Shown here: piece after piece, positions 1 to 13,770 of the stretch
Layout: every line of letters starts with the position of its first letter
Numbering within the stretch: the stretch's first letter is position 1
Source: Salminus brasiliensis
Taxonomy: Eukaryota; Chordata; Actinopteri; Characiformes; Bryconidae
Assembly: GCF_030463535.1 (NCBI RefSeq)
Contig: NC_132879.1
Location: forward strand, 29,558,133-29,622,132
DNA length: 64,000 nt
Reading direction: 5' to 3'
Program-made: the position numbers and the translations under genes
Notes under the pieces: generated by a model
The model's input: only the letters and a program-made list of their open reading frames with translations
Databases searched by the model: none
What the model was told of the DNA's origin: nothing

Positions 1-74
1 TAATACGAGTAACATTGTAAGTCGCTCTGGATAAGAGCGTCAGCTAAATTCCATAAATGTAAATGTAAATGTAC
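1..74 (+). repeat. 3' tail of a tRNA-derived SINE (truncated at window edge)
   Basis: This is the same tail as the full SINE at 35268-35499: 'gtcgctctggataagagcgt', then 'cagctaaattccataaatg' and a short repeated 'taaatg' end. The head lies outside the window or is missing. Such tails are shared with a partner LINE that supplies reverse transcription. Identity rests on the match to the second copy plus general knowledge of ostariophysan SINEs. Confidence 0.8.
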
Positions 75-794
75 TACCACTTTCCTCATCAGGTGGAGGA
101 TTAGAACACTAGGTACCAAAGTGATACATAACAGAAGGTGTGCCTGGAGCCCTGTGTGCCATTGCAACAACATGGTATGCAGTTCAATGTGGGGCCGCAT
201 CCTTAGTCTTATCTCGGCTCATGTACGGTTGGACATCAGGCAAAACAGCCAGGGACAAGGAGACACAAGCCTAAGCAGTAAGACATGAGGTGTGACGTTC
301 TCTTTTGTCCATTATTCCTAAATAATTGATTTTTGTTACCTATTTAGGTCAATTACTTGTTTTGTGGTCAAATTAAAGATGGCAATATGTTATGGCTGAC
401 GTTTTCACCGTCATTTCATTTCACAAGATTACGCTTCAACTAACACACTATCACTTTCTCCCCCGTTCTCTTCTGTGTTAGAAAACGCCAGAAATGGGAT
501 AAAGGGTGTGAGCGCTTTGCGGGAAGGTAAAGAGCTAAAGTAACATGGTTACTTCCAGTTATTTTAAGATGTAGATTCTGTAACCAGCACAGACCGTCTA
601 AGGACAGGTTGTTGTTGAACTGTTGTACGATTCTGAATATTTCATGCTTCATGCTGCAGCCAACTTTAGGCCTATTCCACTGTCAAACACTGTTAAACCT
701 GGAAAAAATATGCTTATGGAAAACCCCAAATCAAATTAGTGCAAACCAATTTAAGTGTTTAAAGGGACAAAGTTGATGATGATGTTCCTTCTCC
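75..794. other. 3' flank / probable 3' UTR of lrrc10b
   Basis: There is no supportable coding sequence here. The part next to 795 should be the lrrc10b 3' UTR on the minus strand. I saw no clean minus-strand AATAAA in it, so the transcript end is not placed. A 70-codon open frame at 440-652 on the minus strand resembles nothing I know. Confidence 0.4.
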
Positions 795-2376
<1,582 letters not shown>

Positions 2377-2467
2377 AGTAATGATAGTAGTAATAGTAGT
2401 AGTAGTAGTAGTAGTAATAGTAATAGTGGTAGTAGTAGTAGTAGTTGTAGCAGTAGTAATAATAGTA
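2377..2467. repeat. (TAG)n microsatellite
   Basis: An imperfect TAG/AGT trinucleotide array with occasional TAA and TGG interruptions. It creates a spurious valine/isoleucine-rich open frame on the plus strand (2282-2566), which is not a gene. Confidence 0.9.
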
Positions 2468-2599
2468 AGAGCTATTAACAGAGTAATCTTGAATTTTGTC
2501 TGGACAATTCAAAAGGTGCTCCAGTGTTCAACTAGCCACTCCCGGACTGGGGCTCTTGTCCAGTAGAGCTGTCAAAAGCCTGTTATGACACTGAGCAGA

Positions 2600-3115
2600 G
2601 AAATCCTGCTGGGCTGAAACGGCTCTCCGCCACCGTCGCTGCGCACAGGCATCCATTGCTCACATGTAAAAACACAAACTTCAGCTCAGCGCCGCTCTCA
2701 GCCCCAGCGCTTCTCCCGTCGCTGGAGCAGTGCTCGCCATGAGTGTGTCCCGACGAGCAGCAGTCCCAGCCGCCGGAGTCCTCGTCCAGCCTGGGGACGG
2801 CGGGTGGCTAAACACACAGCAGTGTGCACCAGTGACCTGGCCGGCGGCAATGTTAGCCAGCCGAGGGAAGTCCAGTCTCATGGAGCTCGCGCTGATGACG
2901 CCGGAGCATTTACTCTCCTCTACGGCTTTTCGCGCTCGCACGAGTCCACTGAGGCGCTGTCCGGACAAACTTACTTACACGACGGAGGAGCGGGAAGTCC
3001 GCTGTGTACACACTGCAGCCGGAAGAGTCCCTTTTTTCACACTACCTCGTTTCCCGTGTTTCTCTCGGTTGGAGTTTGAGTGAAACGCTGGAGAACCGCC
3101 GCTCTTCTCCTCCCC
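2600..3115. promoter_or_regulatory. CpG-rich island, possible promoter or first exon
   Basis: By eye there are about 40 CpG dinucleotides in roughly 500 bases, far above the surrounding AT-rich DNA. It lies 0.6-1.1 kb upstream of lrrc10b. Open frames of 117 aa (plus, 2730-3083) and 95 aa (minus, 2681-2968) cross it; neither resembles a known protein, and CpG-rich DNA has few stop codons. It may be the promoter and untranslated first exon of lrrc10b, or the start of an unseen plus-strand transcript. Confidence 0.5.
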
Positions 3116-3151
3116 TAGCAACCGGAAAAGGGAGATACACAAATGGATCAC

Positions 3152-3152
<1 letters not shown>

Positions 3153-3201
<49 letters not shown>

Positions 3202-3259
3202 GAGGGAGAGAGAGAGAGGGAGAGAGAGAGAAGGAGAGAGAGAGAGAGGGAGAGAGAGA

Positions 3260-3306
<47 letters not shown>

Positions 3307-3582
3307 AGAGAGAGAGAGGGAGAGAGCGAGCGAGAGAGAGAGAGAGAGAGCGAGCGAGAGAGACAGAGAGGGAGAGAGCGAGCGAGAGAGACAGAGAGAG
3401 AGAGGGAGAGAGAGGGAGAGAGCGAGAGAGCGAGCGAGAGAGAGAGAGAGCGAGAGAGAGAGAGAGAGAGAGCGAGCGAGAGAGCGAGCGAGAGAGACAG
3501 AGAGAGAGAGGGAGAGAGCGAGAGAGCGAGCGAGAGAGAGAGAGAGCGAGAGCGAGCGAGAGAGGGAGAGAGAGAGAGAGCG
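3153..3582. repeat. (GA)n / GAGCGA low-complexity tract
   Basis: About 430 bases of almost pure purine on the plus strand. GA dinucleotides are broken by GGGA and by GCGAGCGA units that recur in blocks. The long Arg/Glu/Ser frames across it come from the repeat. Tracts like this can form triplex DNA and are unstable in assembly. Confidence 0.95.
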
Positions 3583-4335
3583 TCCTTAAATTATAATAAA
3601 ATTAAAGTTTTTTTTTTCATTTTACAGCACTTTTAGTATAAATCCACACTAATTAACTAATAAATAAATAAATAATAATAAAAAAAAAAAACCGAGCTGG
3701 TATGCTCTCTTAAAAAAAAAAAAAAGCTTTGGTGGGGCACAAAAACACAGACAGATGACTATACTTCCACTCACCTCATCAACCTTTCATATATCCACCA
3801 TCAACTATGTCCTAACCTTCCGTAACTGAAACATGACAGTAGGCTATCTGTACCATCACTGCAGTTCACAACTACAGCTTAATGCCATATTCCAAACACA
3901 CAGGATATTGTATTTTTTATTTATTTACAGAAGTTAACTGTGCTGTTTAAACAGGCAGATATTGTCTCTGTAAGGCACCTTTGGTCCTTACTAAAACTCA
4001 GACATGTTTACAGATGTATAAAACCTATCTTCAGAGCAGATTCTGTGATAGAATAGCAGCCTACTGTAGATGCCTGCTGACAACAGTTTTATATTTCAGC
4101 TCAATAAAACGAACAGTGTGATCACACTGTTTTTGAACTGTGTGCCTAGCACCCCTAATGCACAAAATATTATAGCAATTACATGCAGTTCTGCTGGTTT
4201 AAATAAGGTGAAGCTGGTAGTAGCCCAAAGTCTCTTTTAGGATTAAATGGTGGAGAGTTTGGCTAATTATAATCCATCAAAACCGCAGGGAATGATGGGA
4301 ATCTACGCTCCTGGTATCACAGTTTAGTATTCAAA
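3583..4335. other. Intergenic AT-rich DNA, no gene seen
   Basis: Contains A-rich runs near 3660-3725 and otherwise unique-looking AT-rich sequence. No coding signal was seen. Confidence 0.5.
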
Positions 4336-4537
4336 GCTGTGTCCAAAACTGTGCCCTATTAACTATGTTCCTCTACATGTGAAAATCCAGATCACTGTTA
4401 TAGGGAATAGAACTCAACAAGGTAGTTCAGACACCTCGTAATTATAACACTGTTGTTATATACTGTACAATTCCGCACTGCATTTTGGGACAAAGTAGTG
4501 CACTATATAGTGCATAGGGCACAGATTCTGACACAGC
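4336..4537. mobile_element. MITE with about 25-bp terminal inverted repeats
   Basis: The left end 'gctgtgtccaaaactgtgcc' is matched in reverse complement by the right end 'gggcacagattctgacacagc'. The flanks read tcaaa and tcaag, a possible target-site duplication. It carries no coding capacity. A second, one-sided copy of the right half lies at about 5825-6035. Confidence 0.65.
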
Positions 4538-5824
4538 TCAAGGCACATTTTCATTTTCTCGATATGATCCACTAATACCAACTAATAACTGTAAGATATT
4601 TTTACTTCTTTGACTAGAAGCTTGACCTTTTTTCCCCTAATGCCCTATTCTGCACAGTAATCGGCTTTATTTACATTGCATTTACACACATTTCTACCTA
4701 TAAACTACAGCAAGTGCACAAGAATGTAAGTAAGTGTAAACGATATGATAGAAACGTCTGTAAGTTAAAGTCTTCAGCGTAGGCCCCATCGTCTGCCCAG
4801 GTCTCGTAACATCTGGACCCTTGCAGATCTTGCTGTACATGAAAGGCAGGGGTGGAGCCAAGCCCCTGTACAACCAGGCAGGACGGCGTCAGAGTCTCCT
4901 AGTAGAACTTTCACTAAAGCTCCATTTCCATTTCCATTTTAGGGTGCCCTTTTCTTTTGTGTCTGCTGCTTTTAAGCTTTACATCAACATATACATTCTT
5001 CTTCATAAATAAAGTATTTTTGTTGGATGAAAAAACAGGACCTTACTGTAAAGTAATGCAGTGGGCTGTTAAGAAAGGACATGGGCTCCCAGAATTCACA
5101 GCAAAAAAACAAAACAAACACAAAACAGATCAGAAGCCGAATGAAGTCATTACAGGAGAATATTTGCAAAAATGTCTAGGTTAGGCCACAGTATTCATGC
5201 TAGCACAGCAATGAATGATGTTATGTTTGCTTCCCACTATCCCGTCTGTGTACTAGTGATGTCATAAATTGAAACAGTCAATCAATAAATAAATAAATAA
5301 AAACACTGTTTGCTTCACAAGCTGGCAGGTGTTTATATAGTGGCACAGAAACTGAAAGAAATGCACGTGTGCATAGATATATTAATAGATGTATTATTTA
5401 AGTGTAGTCTTGTTTTTGTGTCTGTCTCTTCTCCCTGCGTAAGTGTGTATAATGCACTGCGACCACAGTATTTTAGATCAAAGTCTGAGCTTTAAAAGCA
5501 AGGTCACCACTCCACGCACACACCTGGCCTCGCTGAGGATGACGGTAAAGAGAGGAGGAAGGCTTTATGAACAGACAGACGGAGGTCAAATAACATGTAA
5601 ATGCCTCCTGATGTGCTGAAAGAGAGCCGTGTGATTCACACGCACACCACCGAGATAAAAAGATGAGGAAAGATGGGATTCAGGATCAGTGTCGCAAACT
5701 TAAATGAAGTCACGTAAACTGGTGTAATTAAATCAATGAAGTCAGTGTTGGAGGTGTGAGAGCATCTTTGTGTTAGCATCTTTAGCGCAGGCACTGCCTT
5801 TCAGATCCTTTCATTTACTGCCAA

Positions 5825-6035
5825 TGTTGCACTATATGGTGAATAGGGCACAGTTTCGGACACAGCAAAAGACTTACTTTCTCAATATGCTCCACAAATA
5901 CTAACTAATTACTGTAAAATACAATAAAGACATTTATACTTCTTTGACTTAAGGCTTAACATTTTATGTCCCATATTGCCCCCATTCTGTGCACTAATCT
6001 GCTTTATTTACACTGTATTTAAATTAAAATGTAAA
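5825..6035. repeat. Partial second copy of the MITE at 4336-4537 and its right flank
   Basis: The block 'gcactatatggtgaataggg' and the following 200 bases track 4500-4710 closely, including 'acttctttgact' and 'gctttatttaca'. The shared part extends past the MITE end, so the repeat unit is larger than the MITE alone. The left inverted repeat is missing here. Confidence 0.6.
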
Positions 6036-6654
6036 ATCCAATTTGTATGTCTGGTGTACTGTTTGCTGTTTGCTGATTAGCTTAATTAAAGCAAGGTTAG
6101 ACAGTGGATTAGCTCACACAGACCTTTATTTCACCTTAATCAACCTCAGCAGAACTTCTACCCTCTAGTGGTGACTTTGCAAAACTACTTTCAGCTTGTG
6201 TTCAAAGGAGAATGAGAACTGAGCCTTAATGTTTGGGCACTTCTTAACTTACCAGGAATCTTTATCTTCTAAGAGTTGAAACCTTTACGCTACTGACACA
6301 TTGTTCTACCCATAATCTTATATAAACTACCATGATATCTCTTTCTACAGCAGCCTCTATATCTTCTGTTTCTTTAGCTCCTGTGCAGGTCCTGCCATGG
6401 ATCATGAGGCTTTGGTAACAACAGTAGCATCTGGTTCCTCTGCTTCTGCTTGGGGTATGGCTATGCTATCCCTCCGACATCTTTCCACCTTGCCAGTTTT
6501 AACCCCGGCCTGTACGCAGGTGAACTCAATAGCTTCCGACAGCAAAATCCCCAGTGTTAGATACACTTTATAAATGCTCATTTAAACCTGAGAGCAAGCA
6601 ATTACTCTAAAATATACAAAGCTCTAAACTATAGAATGCACAGGGGAGGTAGGC
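6036..6654. other. Intergenic DNA, no gene seen
   Basis: No open frame with recognisable similarity, RNA gene or clear repeat structure was found. Confidence 0.4.
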
Positions 6655-6671
6655 GGGGGGGGGGGGGGGGG
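6655..6671 (+). repeat. G17 homopolymer
   Basis: Seventeen consecutive G on the plus strand, just 5' of the minisatellite. Length may be uncertain because of sequencing slippage; it could form a G-quadruplex. Confidence 0.9.
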
Positions 6672-6819
6672 TGACATCACATTGATGGTTAGTAAGAATG
6701 GGATTGTTATCATATCACATTAACACATGTGTAAAGGTAAGTGAAAAAACTGCTGCTGTGCATAGTCCCTCACAGTAGTAAAAACACAAATATATACAAA
6801 ATTAGAAATACAGAATCTA

Positions 6820-7985
6820 TATATTATACATACTTATACTATACATATACTATACACACTTACACTATACATCCATTACATTACATTTATTATACATACT
6901 TACACTATACATACATTATACACACCTACACCTCACATATACTATACACTATACATGCATTATACACACCTACACTATACATACATTACACATACACCAC
7001 ACATATACTATACACTATACATACATTATACACACCTACACTACACATATACTATACACTATACATATATTATATACACCTACACTATACATACATTACA
7101 CATACACTGCACATATACTATACACTATACATACATTATACACACCTACATTACACATACACTACACATATACTATGCACTATACATACATTATACACAC
7201 CTACACTACACATACATTACACATACACTACACTTATACTATACACTATACATACATTATACACACCTACACTACACATACATTACACGTACACTACACA
7301 TATACTATACACTATACATACATTATACACACCTACACTATACATACATTATACATGCATTATACACACCTACACTATACATACATTACACATACACTAC
7401 ACATATACTATACACTATACATACATTATATACACCTACACTACACATATACTATACACTATACATATATTATACACACCTACACTATACATACATTACA
7501 CATACACTACACATACATTACACATACACTACACTTATACTATACACTATACATACATTATACACACCTACACTACACATACATTACACGTACACTACAC
7601 ATATACTATACACTATACATACATTATACACACCTACACTATACATACATTACACATTCACTACATATATACTAAACACTATACATACATTATACACACC
7701 TACACTACACATACATTACACGTACACTACACATATACTATACACTATACATACATTATACATACTTACACTATAAATACGTTATACACATCTACACTAT
7801 ACATACATTACACATTCACTACATATATACTATACACTATACATACATTATACACACCTACACTATATATACATTACACATATACTACATATATACTATA
7901 CACTATACATACATTATATACTATACACTATGCATACATTATACATACTATACACTATACATATGCACGATACATGCACTATACA
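6820..7985. repeat. 11-bp minisatellite (about 100 units)
   Basis: Built from 11-base units such as ACATACATTAT, ACACACCTACA, CTACACATACA and ACATATACTAT. The landmark CACACCTAC recurs mostly at multiples of 11 (44, 55, 66 and 88 bases), so there is a higher-order pattern. The plus strand is nearly free of G. Because the unit is not a multiple of three and contains no stop in any phase, long Tyr/Thr/His frames (6741-8108 and two others) run through it; these are artefacts. Confidence 0.95.
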
Positions 7986-9365
7986 AGATTATTGGACTGT
8001 TATATTCAGATTTCATATATAATCTGTGAAATGTTTATATTACTATTTACATATAGACATTGTATAAGATGTGAATTCAAATGTAGTGTGAGTGGGAAGA
8101 GACAATAACAAAATGATTGCACTTTATGATGAAAAACAAACAGTTGTGCACTTTGTTTTCTGCACTTTGTTTTCTGGGTTTTGAGTGGCTGTTGTAATAA
8201 AGACAATATGCTGGTGTGACATGATGACATAAGGAATCACTTAAATTATGTTCAGATGAATGTTACATTATGTTATGTTTTTAGTGTCCATAATAACACA
8301 GAGAGTATATTCTGAGAGCTCTTTCAACTCATTAAACAAATGAAGGGAAAAAACACTTAGTTACACTAATGTTTTATTTAAACATGCGGGGTGCCCATTA
8401 CCTCTTCCAGCAAGTCCTAGATTGAGTGTGTGGAGTTATAGAACAGAGATAAGACTGGGGCAAAATGAGCCATGCTACGGATTTAAGGGTTAAAGATTAT
8501 TCTTATAGAAGAAGATTATCTACTGATGAGCTAATGAACATGCTGCCATGCTGTGGGTTCAGCTGCAGACCTTGCACTGAGAACATGCTGCCTCACGTAA
8601 TGGGCAGTTCACATGAAATGATTCCAACTCAGAAATCATTAACATTTCCTTTTATTACGTCCATGCAGAGCATCCAGGTGTGTATTAGGTTTCACATGGC
8701 TGCTTTCACATCTACACAGTCACAATTTAATTAGCTGTAAAGATTATATCATATTATAATATGTATTATTATGTGTCAATATAGATAAATGGCAAAATAA
8801 TGATTAACAATTTTTTATTTAATATTTAACTTATGCATATATGCATATATTTTGCATGTTTTTTCTAGCCTGAATAGAGAGAAATATAAAATAAAAAAAT
8901 AAAAAATAAAATTAAAATAAAAATGAAACTTTTACAGACACGCAACAGAAAAAACACATTTTACCCTCTGAACCAACTATTTAGCCAAAGCAAACATTAA
9001 GAAAAAAAGCATGTTAGCAATAATGTAGTCTTACCAAGTCTTACCAAGTTTGTCTGGTTAGCTAAGTTAGCATAAGTAATTCAAGCTGATATAATAAATT
9101 CATATTAGCCAATTACAATGAAATTATTACACCGATTACATTATCATCTACTTGAAAATAATGTAATATCTAGCGACAAACTAGCAAATGTCATAAAATC
9201 AGCTACAGCTAATCAGTGGCCCTCTAGCAAAACAGTGCCAACAAACTATTTCATGGCAAGTTGCCCTTAGCTAGTCCTATCAGTTCCACATCAACAGCTC
9301 AGTAAAATACAGTTAGAAATATTGCTTTTACTTTAACTTAAATGCTTATCGCTACTGAAAAACAT
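7986..9365. other. Intergenic AT-rich DNA, no gene seen
   Basis: Contains a short direct repeat of 'gcactttgttttct' near 8150-8175 and A/T-rich low-complexity DNA near 8885-8925. No gene was recognised. Confidence 0.4.
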
Positions 9366-9535
9366 GCATCGTTATTTTTGTCTGTTTTTAGTTTTCTGCT
9401 TCTGTACTCTGTGTGAATAATTCTGGATGAATGGACCAATAGAAATGCTCTACTCTGAATAAACTCTTATTTTACATTGACTTCTATTCCTAGTTCTTTT
9501 TCTGTAAAGTCACCCTTTTGAAGATACATGTTTCA
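9366..9535. repeat. Dispersed repeat family R1, copy 1
   Basis: Shares the order 'aattctggatgaatggacca', then 'aataaac', then 'tgtaaagtcacc' with 27480-27645, and more weakly with 49380-49555. Unclassified interspersed repeat. Confidence 0.55.
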
Positions 9536-10341
9536 CCTATTAGTGAGCTGTTAAGTGATTGTGTTGTAGCAGTAGTGATTCTGCACTGACGCCTGAAGAA
9601 AAGCTGTTGAGGTGCTGTTAATTAACACTGATAATTAACTGGCTTTTTTCAGTCCAGCGTTTGCCTAGAAAAAAAAAACCCAGCATATTTGTTTGAGTGT
9701 ACAGAAAATACTACAGGCTCTCTGTTACAGGCTGAGCAGTCAATGAGGGGAAAGTGCATTAGAGCAGGATTTGCTTTGCGCTGCTAATGCAAAGAGAACA
9801 GGACGACCAGGATGACATCATTTAATGCAGCTGGTACATATGGCTTTGAGCGTGACTCAGCTAACCTGTGGTTATCATGAAGGCATGTGTAATAACTTAC
9901 ACCACAAAGTGCTGATCTATCACTGTGCCTTTGTTAAACATACAAACTCAATCCAGTCTCTGTCCAGAGAATCGGTCAGACGAATGAAAAACAGCAGGCA
10001 GTGTGTGTTGATGACATCACACCAGTCACGCTCTCTTACCACCCAAACTGAACCAATAAAGCACCAATGGAGCACCAATCAGCTGCCGTCTATTTAAATG
10101 TTCAGCATCTAGACGTATAAAAAGTTTCAGCAGGGCCCATTTCAAAGGCTGGGATTATAATAATAACCTTACTGGATGATATTTAGAAGTTTTCTGAACC
10201 TTGTAAAAAAAAAAAGAACAATCCCATAAAAAATACAATCACATCAACTGTGTAGATTTCTTACTTCTTACATCTTTCAATATGTATTAAACATTAATAA
10301 ATAAGTATATATATATATTTTTTTTTGTTTTGTTTATTTTG

Positions 10342-10343
<2 letters not shown>

Positions 10344-10431
<88 letters not shown>
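10344..10431. repeat. (ATCT)n with internal (CT)n
   Basis: Compound tetranucleotide/dinucleotide microsatellite directly upstream of the Tc1 relic. Confidence 0.95.
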
Positions 10432-10444
10432 ATGGCAGGCAGGT

Positions 10445-11480
10445 TGCCTTTCCAAACATTAGTGAAACAGCACTATTAGTGAAGAGCTCACTGGAGTCGA
10501 TTGTGATACTATAATAGCCCAGATAACCCGTGTGGGGCCTGAAAGATTAGTTTGTGAAGTAATTTGTGAAATTTTCTTCCCTCCTACATCAACTGTGAGT
10601 GATCTTATTGAAAACTGGAAGCTTTTAGGATCCACGGCAACATAGCCATGAACTGTCAGACCACCAGTAAAGTTTTAGAGTGGGGTCGCCAAGTGCTGAG
10701 GCACCGAGTGCATAAAAGTTGCCAACACTCTGCAGGCACAGTCACTACTGAATTCATAACCTTCTTTGGCTTTAACATCAGCACAAAAACGGTGTGTCAG
10801 GAACTTCATGGCAATACTTTTCATGGCTGAACCTAACAACACCAAGCACAAGCATCAGATGGAGTGGTGTAAAGCACACCGCCACTGTGTGACAAATCAC
10901 ACTTATCTATCTGGCAGTCTGATGGACGAGTCTGGGTTTGGTGAATGTCAGGGGAGCGTTACCTGCCTGACTGAGTTTGTTGGAGGAAGGATAATGCTAT
11001 GGGGTTGTATTTTAGGGGCTGGCCGACTGGCCCCTTAGTTCCAGTCAAGTGAAATCTTAATGTTTTAGAACACCAGGACATTTTGGGCCTTCCAACTTTT
11101 TTGGAAACAGTTTGGGAAGGGCCCCTTCCTGTTCCAGCATGACTGTGCCCCAGTGCACAAAGCAAGGTCCATAAAGGCACTGTTGGGTGAGTTTGGTTTG
11201 GAAGAACTTGACTGGCACGCACAGAGCCCTGACCTCAAACGTATTGAACAATTTGGGATTAACTAGAACGGAGGTTGCGAGTCAGGCCCCCTCATCAGTG
11301 TCTGACCTCACAAATGCACTTCAGGATGAATAAACAAAACGTCCCACAGACACACTCCAAGATCTTGTAGAAAGCCTTTACAGAAAAGTGGAAGCTGTTA
11401 TAACTGCAAGGGGAATGGATTCCATATTAAAGTCAATGGATTTAGAATAAATCCTTGTGTATGGATAACATCACTGTGTC
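10445..11480 (+). pseudogene. Degraded Tc1/mariner transposase (family T1)
   Basis: Translated in pieces, it keeps Tc1 landmarks: a helix-turn-helix-like N-terminal region, then the DE/WxxVxWSDES-type region near 10860-10960, and LDWHAQSPDLKRIE near 11208-11250, the counterpart of the family's (L/P)AQSPDLNPIE motif. The end near 11350-11450 matches the family's LVESL..RVEAVI tail. Many stops and frameshifts show it is dead. The same family recurs in reverse at 47540-47930. Confidence 0.85.
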
Positions 11481-11870
11481 ACTAATACCAGTAAGGTATG
11501 TCCACACTGCTACGGTGATGAAGGACCACCATTAAGATCACTATGTGGAATTAAAAGGTAAAAGAATGTTGCTTCTAAAATCTATGTAACTTTCTTACAC
11601 AGAGGAAATGAAAGGATTACTTCATGTTAGCCTTCACTTGTACAGTCATGAAGATGCATTTAATACGGGTTTAGCATGTAAAGGGTATCAAATGCAATCT
11701 CGAGACTTTCCATGTAGTCTTAAGGACACTACAGAATTAAGGACTGATAGCAATCGTGTCCACAGTACTTACTTACTTATTTAATTTACTGGGTTAATTC
11801 ATCTCTTTGTATGTATTTCTGCTGTTACTCTTTAGTAAGTTTGTGCTGTCCTTATCTCAGGCCTACATAT

Positions 11871-11904
<34 letters not shown>

Positions 11905-13134
11905 TGTATTTCCCTGTACTTTAAATGAATGCACGCTGACTCACAACTCTTATAATACTTATATAGCATGGGCCATCAGGGAGGAGGCTGTAAAAACCCC
12001 ACCCATACCACTACACTGATAATGTATTACAATAAATTCTCCCTCATGGAAAGCTAATCTCATCTGTGAATTGATGAATAATTCAAATTTACAGTTTAAA
12101 GTAGCATTTAATGCGAGAATAGGCATTTCTTGCTCCTGGGCTCTCCCTACAGCCAGGAAATTAAATTCACGCTTTAAGCCACCCCTAAAGAACATGTTTT
12201 AGATGTGCATGTCTAGACAAGCTGAGAGATATAGAACCAGTGATATTACAGGAACACAAATGTTGGCCTGCTTTACCAAAAGGAAAAGGCTTAAAGCTGT
12301 AAAAGTGCTACATAATTAGTACAAATGTTTTAAAATTATAGACTGTAGTAATCAACTGTACCTGAGTAAAGCTAGGCAGAGGCATTAAATATTCCCTGCC
12401 TGAAAGGAAGAGGAGCATGGTTTGACACTTGCAGGACTTGGTTGCATTCTGGAGTCACTAAGTCATAAACTGTTAGAAGGACTTGCCACAAGAAAACATT
12501 TCCTGCTGTCAAAAATAACAAAACCATTGATAGAACTGGGCTCTAGAATCAGATGAGACAAAGATAAGTGTAAGGTTGCCTTTCAACATGATATTTATAG
12601 TGTCTATTAGCATTTTGTAACTTTTCTAATCCTAAAACTGCTTTACCATACTTTCCAAAAGTGGTTGGATTCACAGTCTCCACATATTTCCTATCATAGC
12701 CACACAAAACCTTAAAGCTGCAATATGCAAGAATTTGTCATTTTTGTTGCTTTTGTTCCGGTGCGCCCCCTTCAGTCGTGAAACTCAAGCTTTGAACCAA
12801 AATCGATAGGAACACTACTTTCACTGTTACAGTCCAGTGGAGCGTCAACATGATTTTGATGCTATTATTTTTTAAGGTTAAAATGCTACATAAGGCTGCT
12901 TTAAATGGAGACTTTTCACACAATCAACTGTTTGGCATCTTGTGCTGTCTTTGGGAACAACTGTCATTTGAGCGGACAAGTTAGGCACAATACTGTATGG
13001 CTGCCAGTGTGTTTTCTGAGTAAATACAATCTGGCTGTTAAGCCTATTTTTCATAGCCTATTTTTCTTATCTTTACTACCAATATGCCAATAAATCTGGA
13101 GAACACTGTAGTGATATATTTATTTGCTGTATAA
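11481..13134. other. Intergenic DNA with a (CA)n run, no gene seen
   Basis: A (AC)n microsatellite lies at 11869-11901. The rest is AT-rich and without recognisable coding or RNA genes. Confidence 0.45.
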
Positions 13135-13770
13135 CAGTGATGCCCTACTTAGCGTCTGCAATTGGGTTTTTGTTCCAACATCCAACTTAACTCTATTGCT
13201 CATTACTTTAGTTTCTAAGCCTCCTGATCTACTTAGTTAAACTCTTAATGAGATCTAACGAGCATATTAGAGGGGTGATAGATGAGCACTGCAACTCTGC
13301 ACAACATTAACTCTTCAAAAAAAGGGCTGCGCTCCACTGCTATAAATGTCTACAGTATATTCTCAATGACACTTGTGCATATCATGCGATATCATATCAT
13401 TTTTTTTTATCATATCATGATATTATAAAACACCATAAAGGTCAGAATGTCAGCTAACTGGAAACACTCATGTAAAGCCTTTGATGAATTAGCTGGTCAG
13501 GCATCTGCAGGGTTACTTTGCAGTTCTGGCAGCTACTATTCACCACCCAGCAAACTGACAAACTCCAAATGCAGTGTCACGTCTAAAAAAGATGCAGTAG
13601 CAAGCTTCCTATGCATGTTTCATCTTCTACAGGGTTCTCAGTCCTCATTCCTGAGCTCTACCACCAACACTGGAAAGCCCAGATCCAACACAGCTGACTC
13701 TAATAGTCAGAAACCTCTAAAGGCCTTCTGTGAGGTGATAGATCACCAGAATCAGGATTGGGCACCCCTG
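13135..13770. mobile_element. hAT-like MITE
   Basis: The left end CAGTGATGCCCTA pairs with the right end, whose reverse complement reads CAGGGGTGCCCAATCC. CAGGGGTG-type ends are typical of teleost hAT elements. The expected 8-bp target duplication is not clear. The 110-aa frame at 13447-13779 lies within it and is not a gene. Confidence 0.65.

Noticed and set aside
2730..3083. 117-aa frame in the CpG island
   Set aside because: CpG-rich DNA lacks stops by chance; no recognisable domain and no good donor linked to further exons was seen. Kept only as a possible promoter.
3004..3636. 210-aa and 148-aa Arg/Glu/Ser-rich open frames
   Set aside because: They are read straight through a GA microsatellite.
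6820..7985. CRISPR-like array
   Set aside because: Units are contiguous, 11 bases long and without unique spacers, and the genome is vertebrate.
6741..8108. 455-aa Tyr/Thr/His-rich open frame
   Set aside because: It is read from the 11-bp minisatellite; equivalent frames exist in the other two phases, and no splice or start signals support it.
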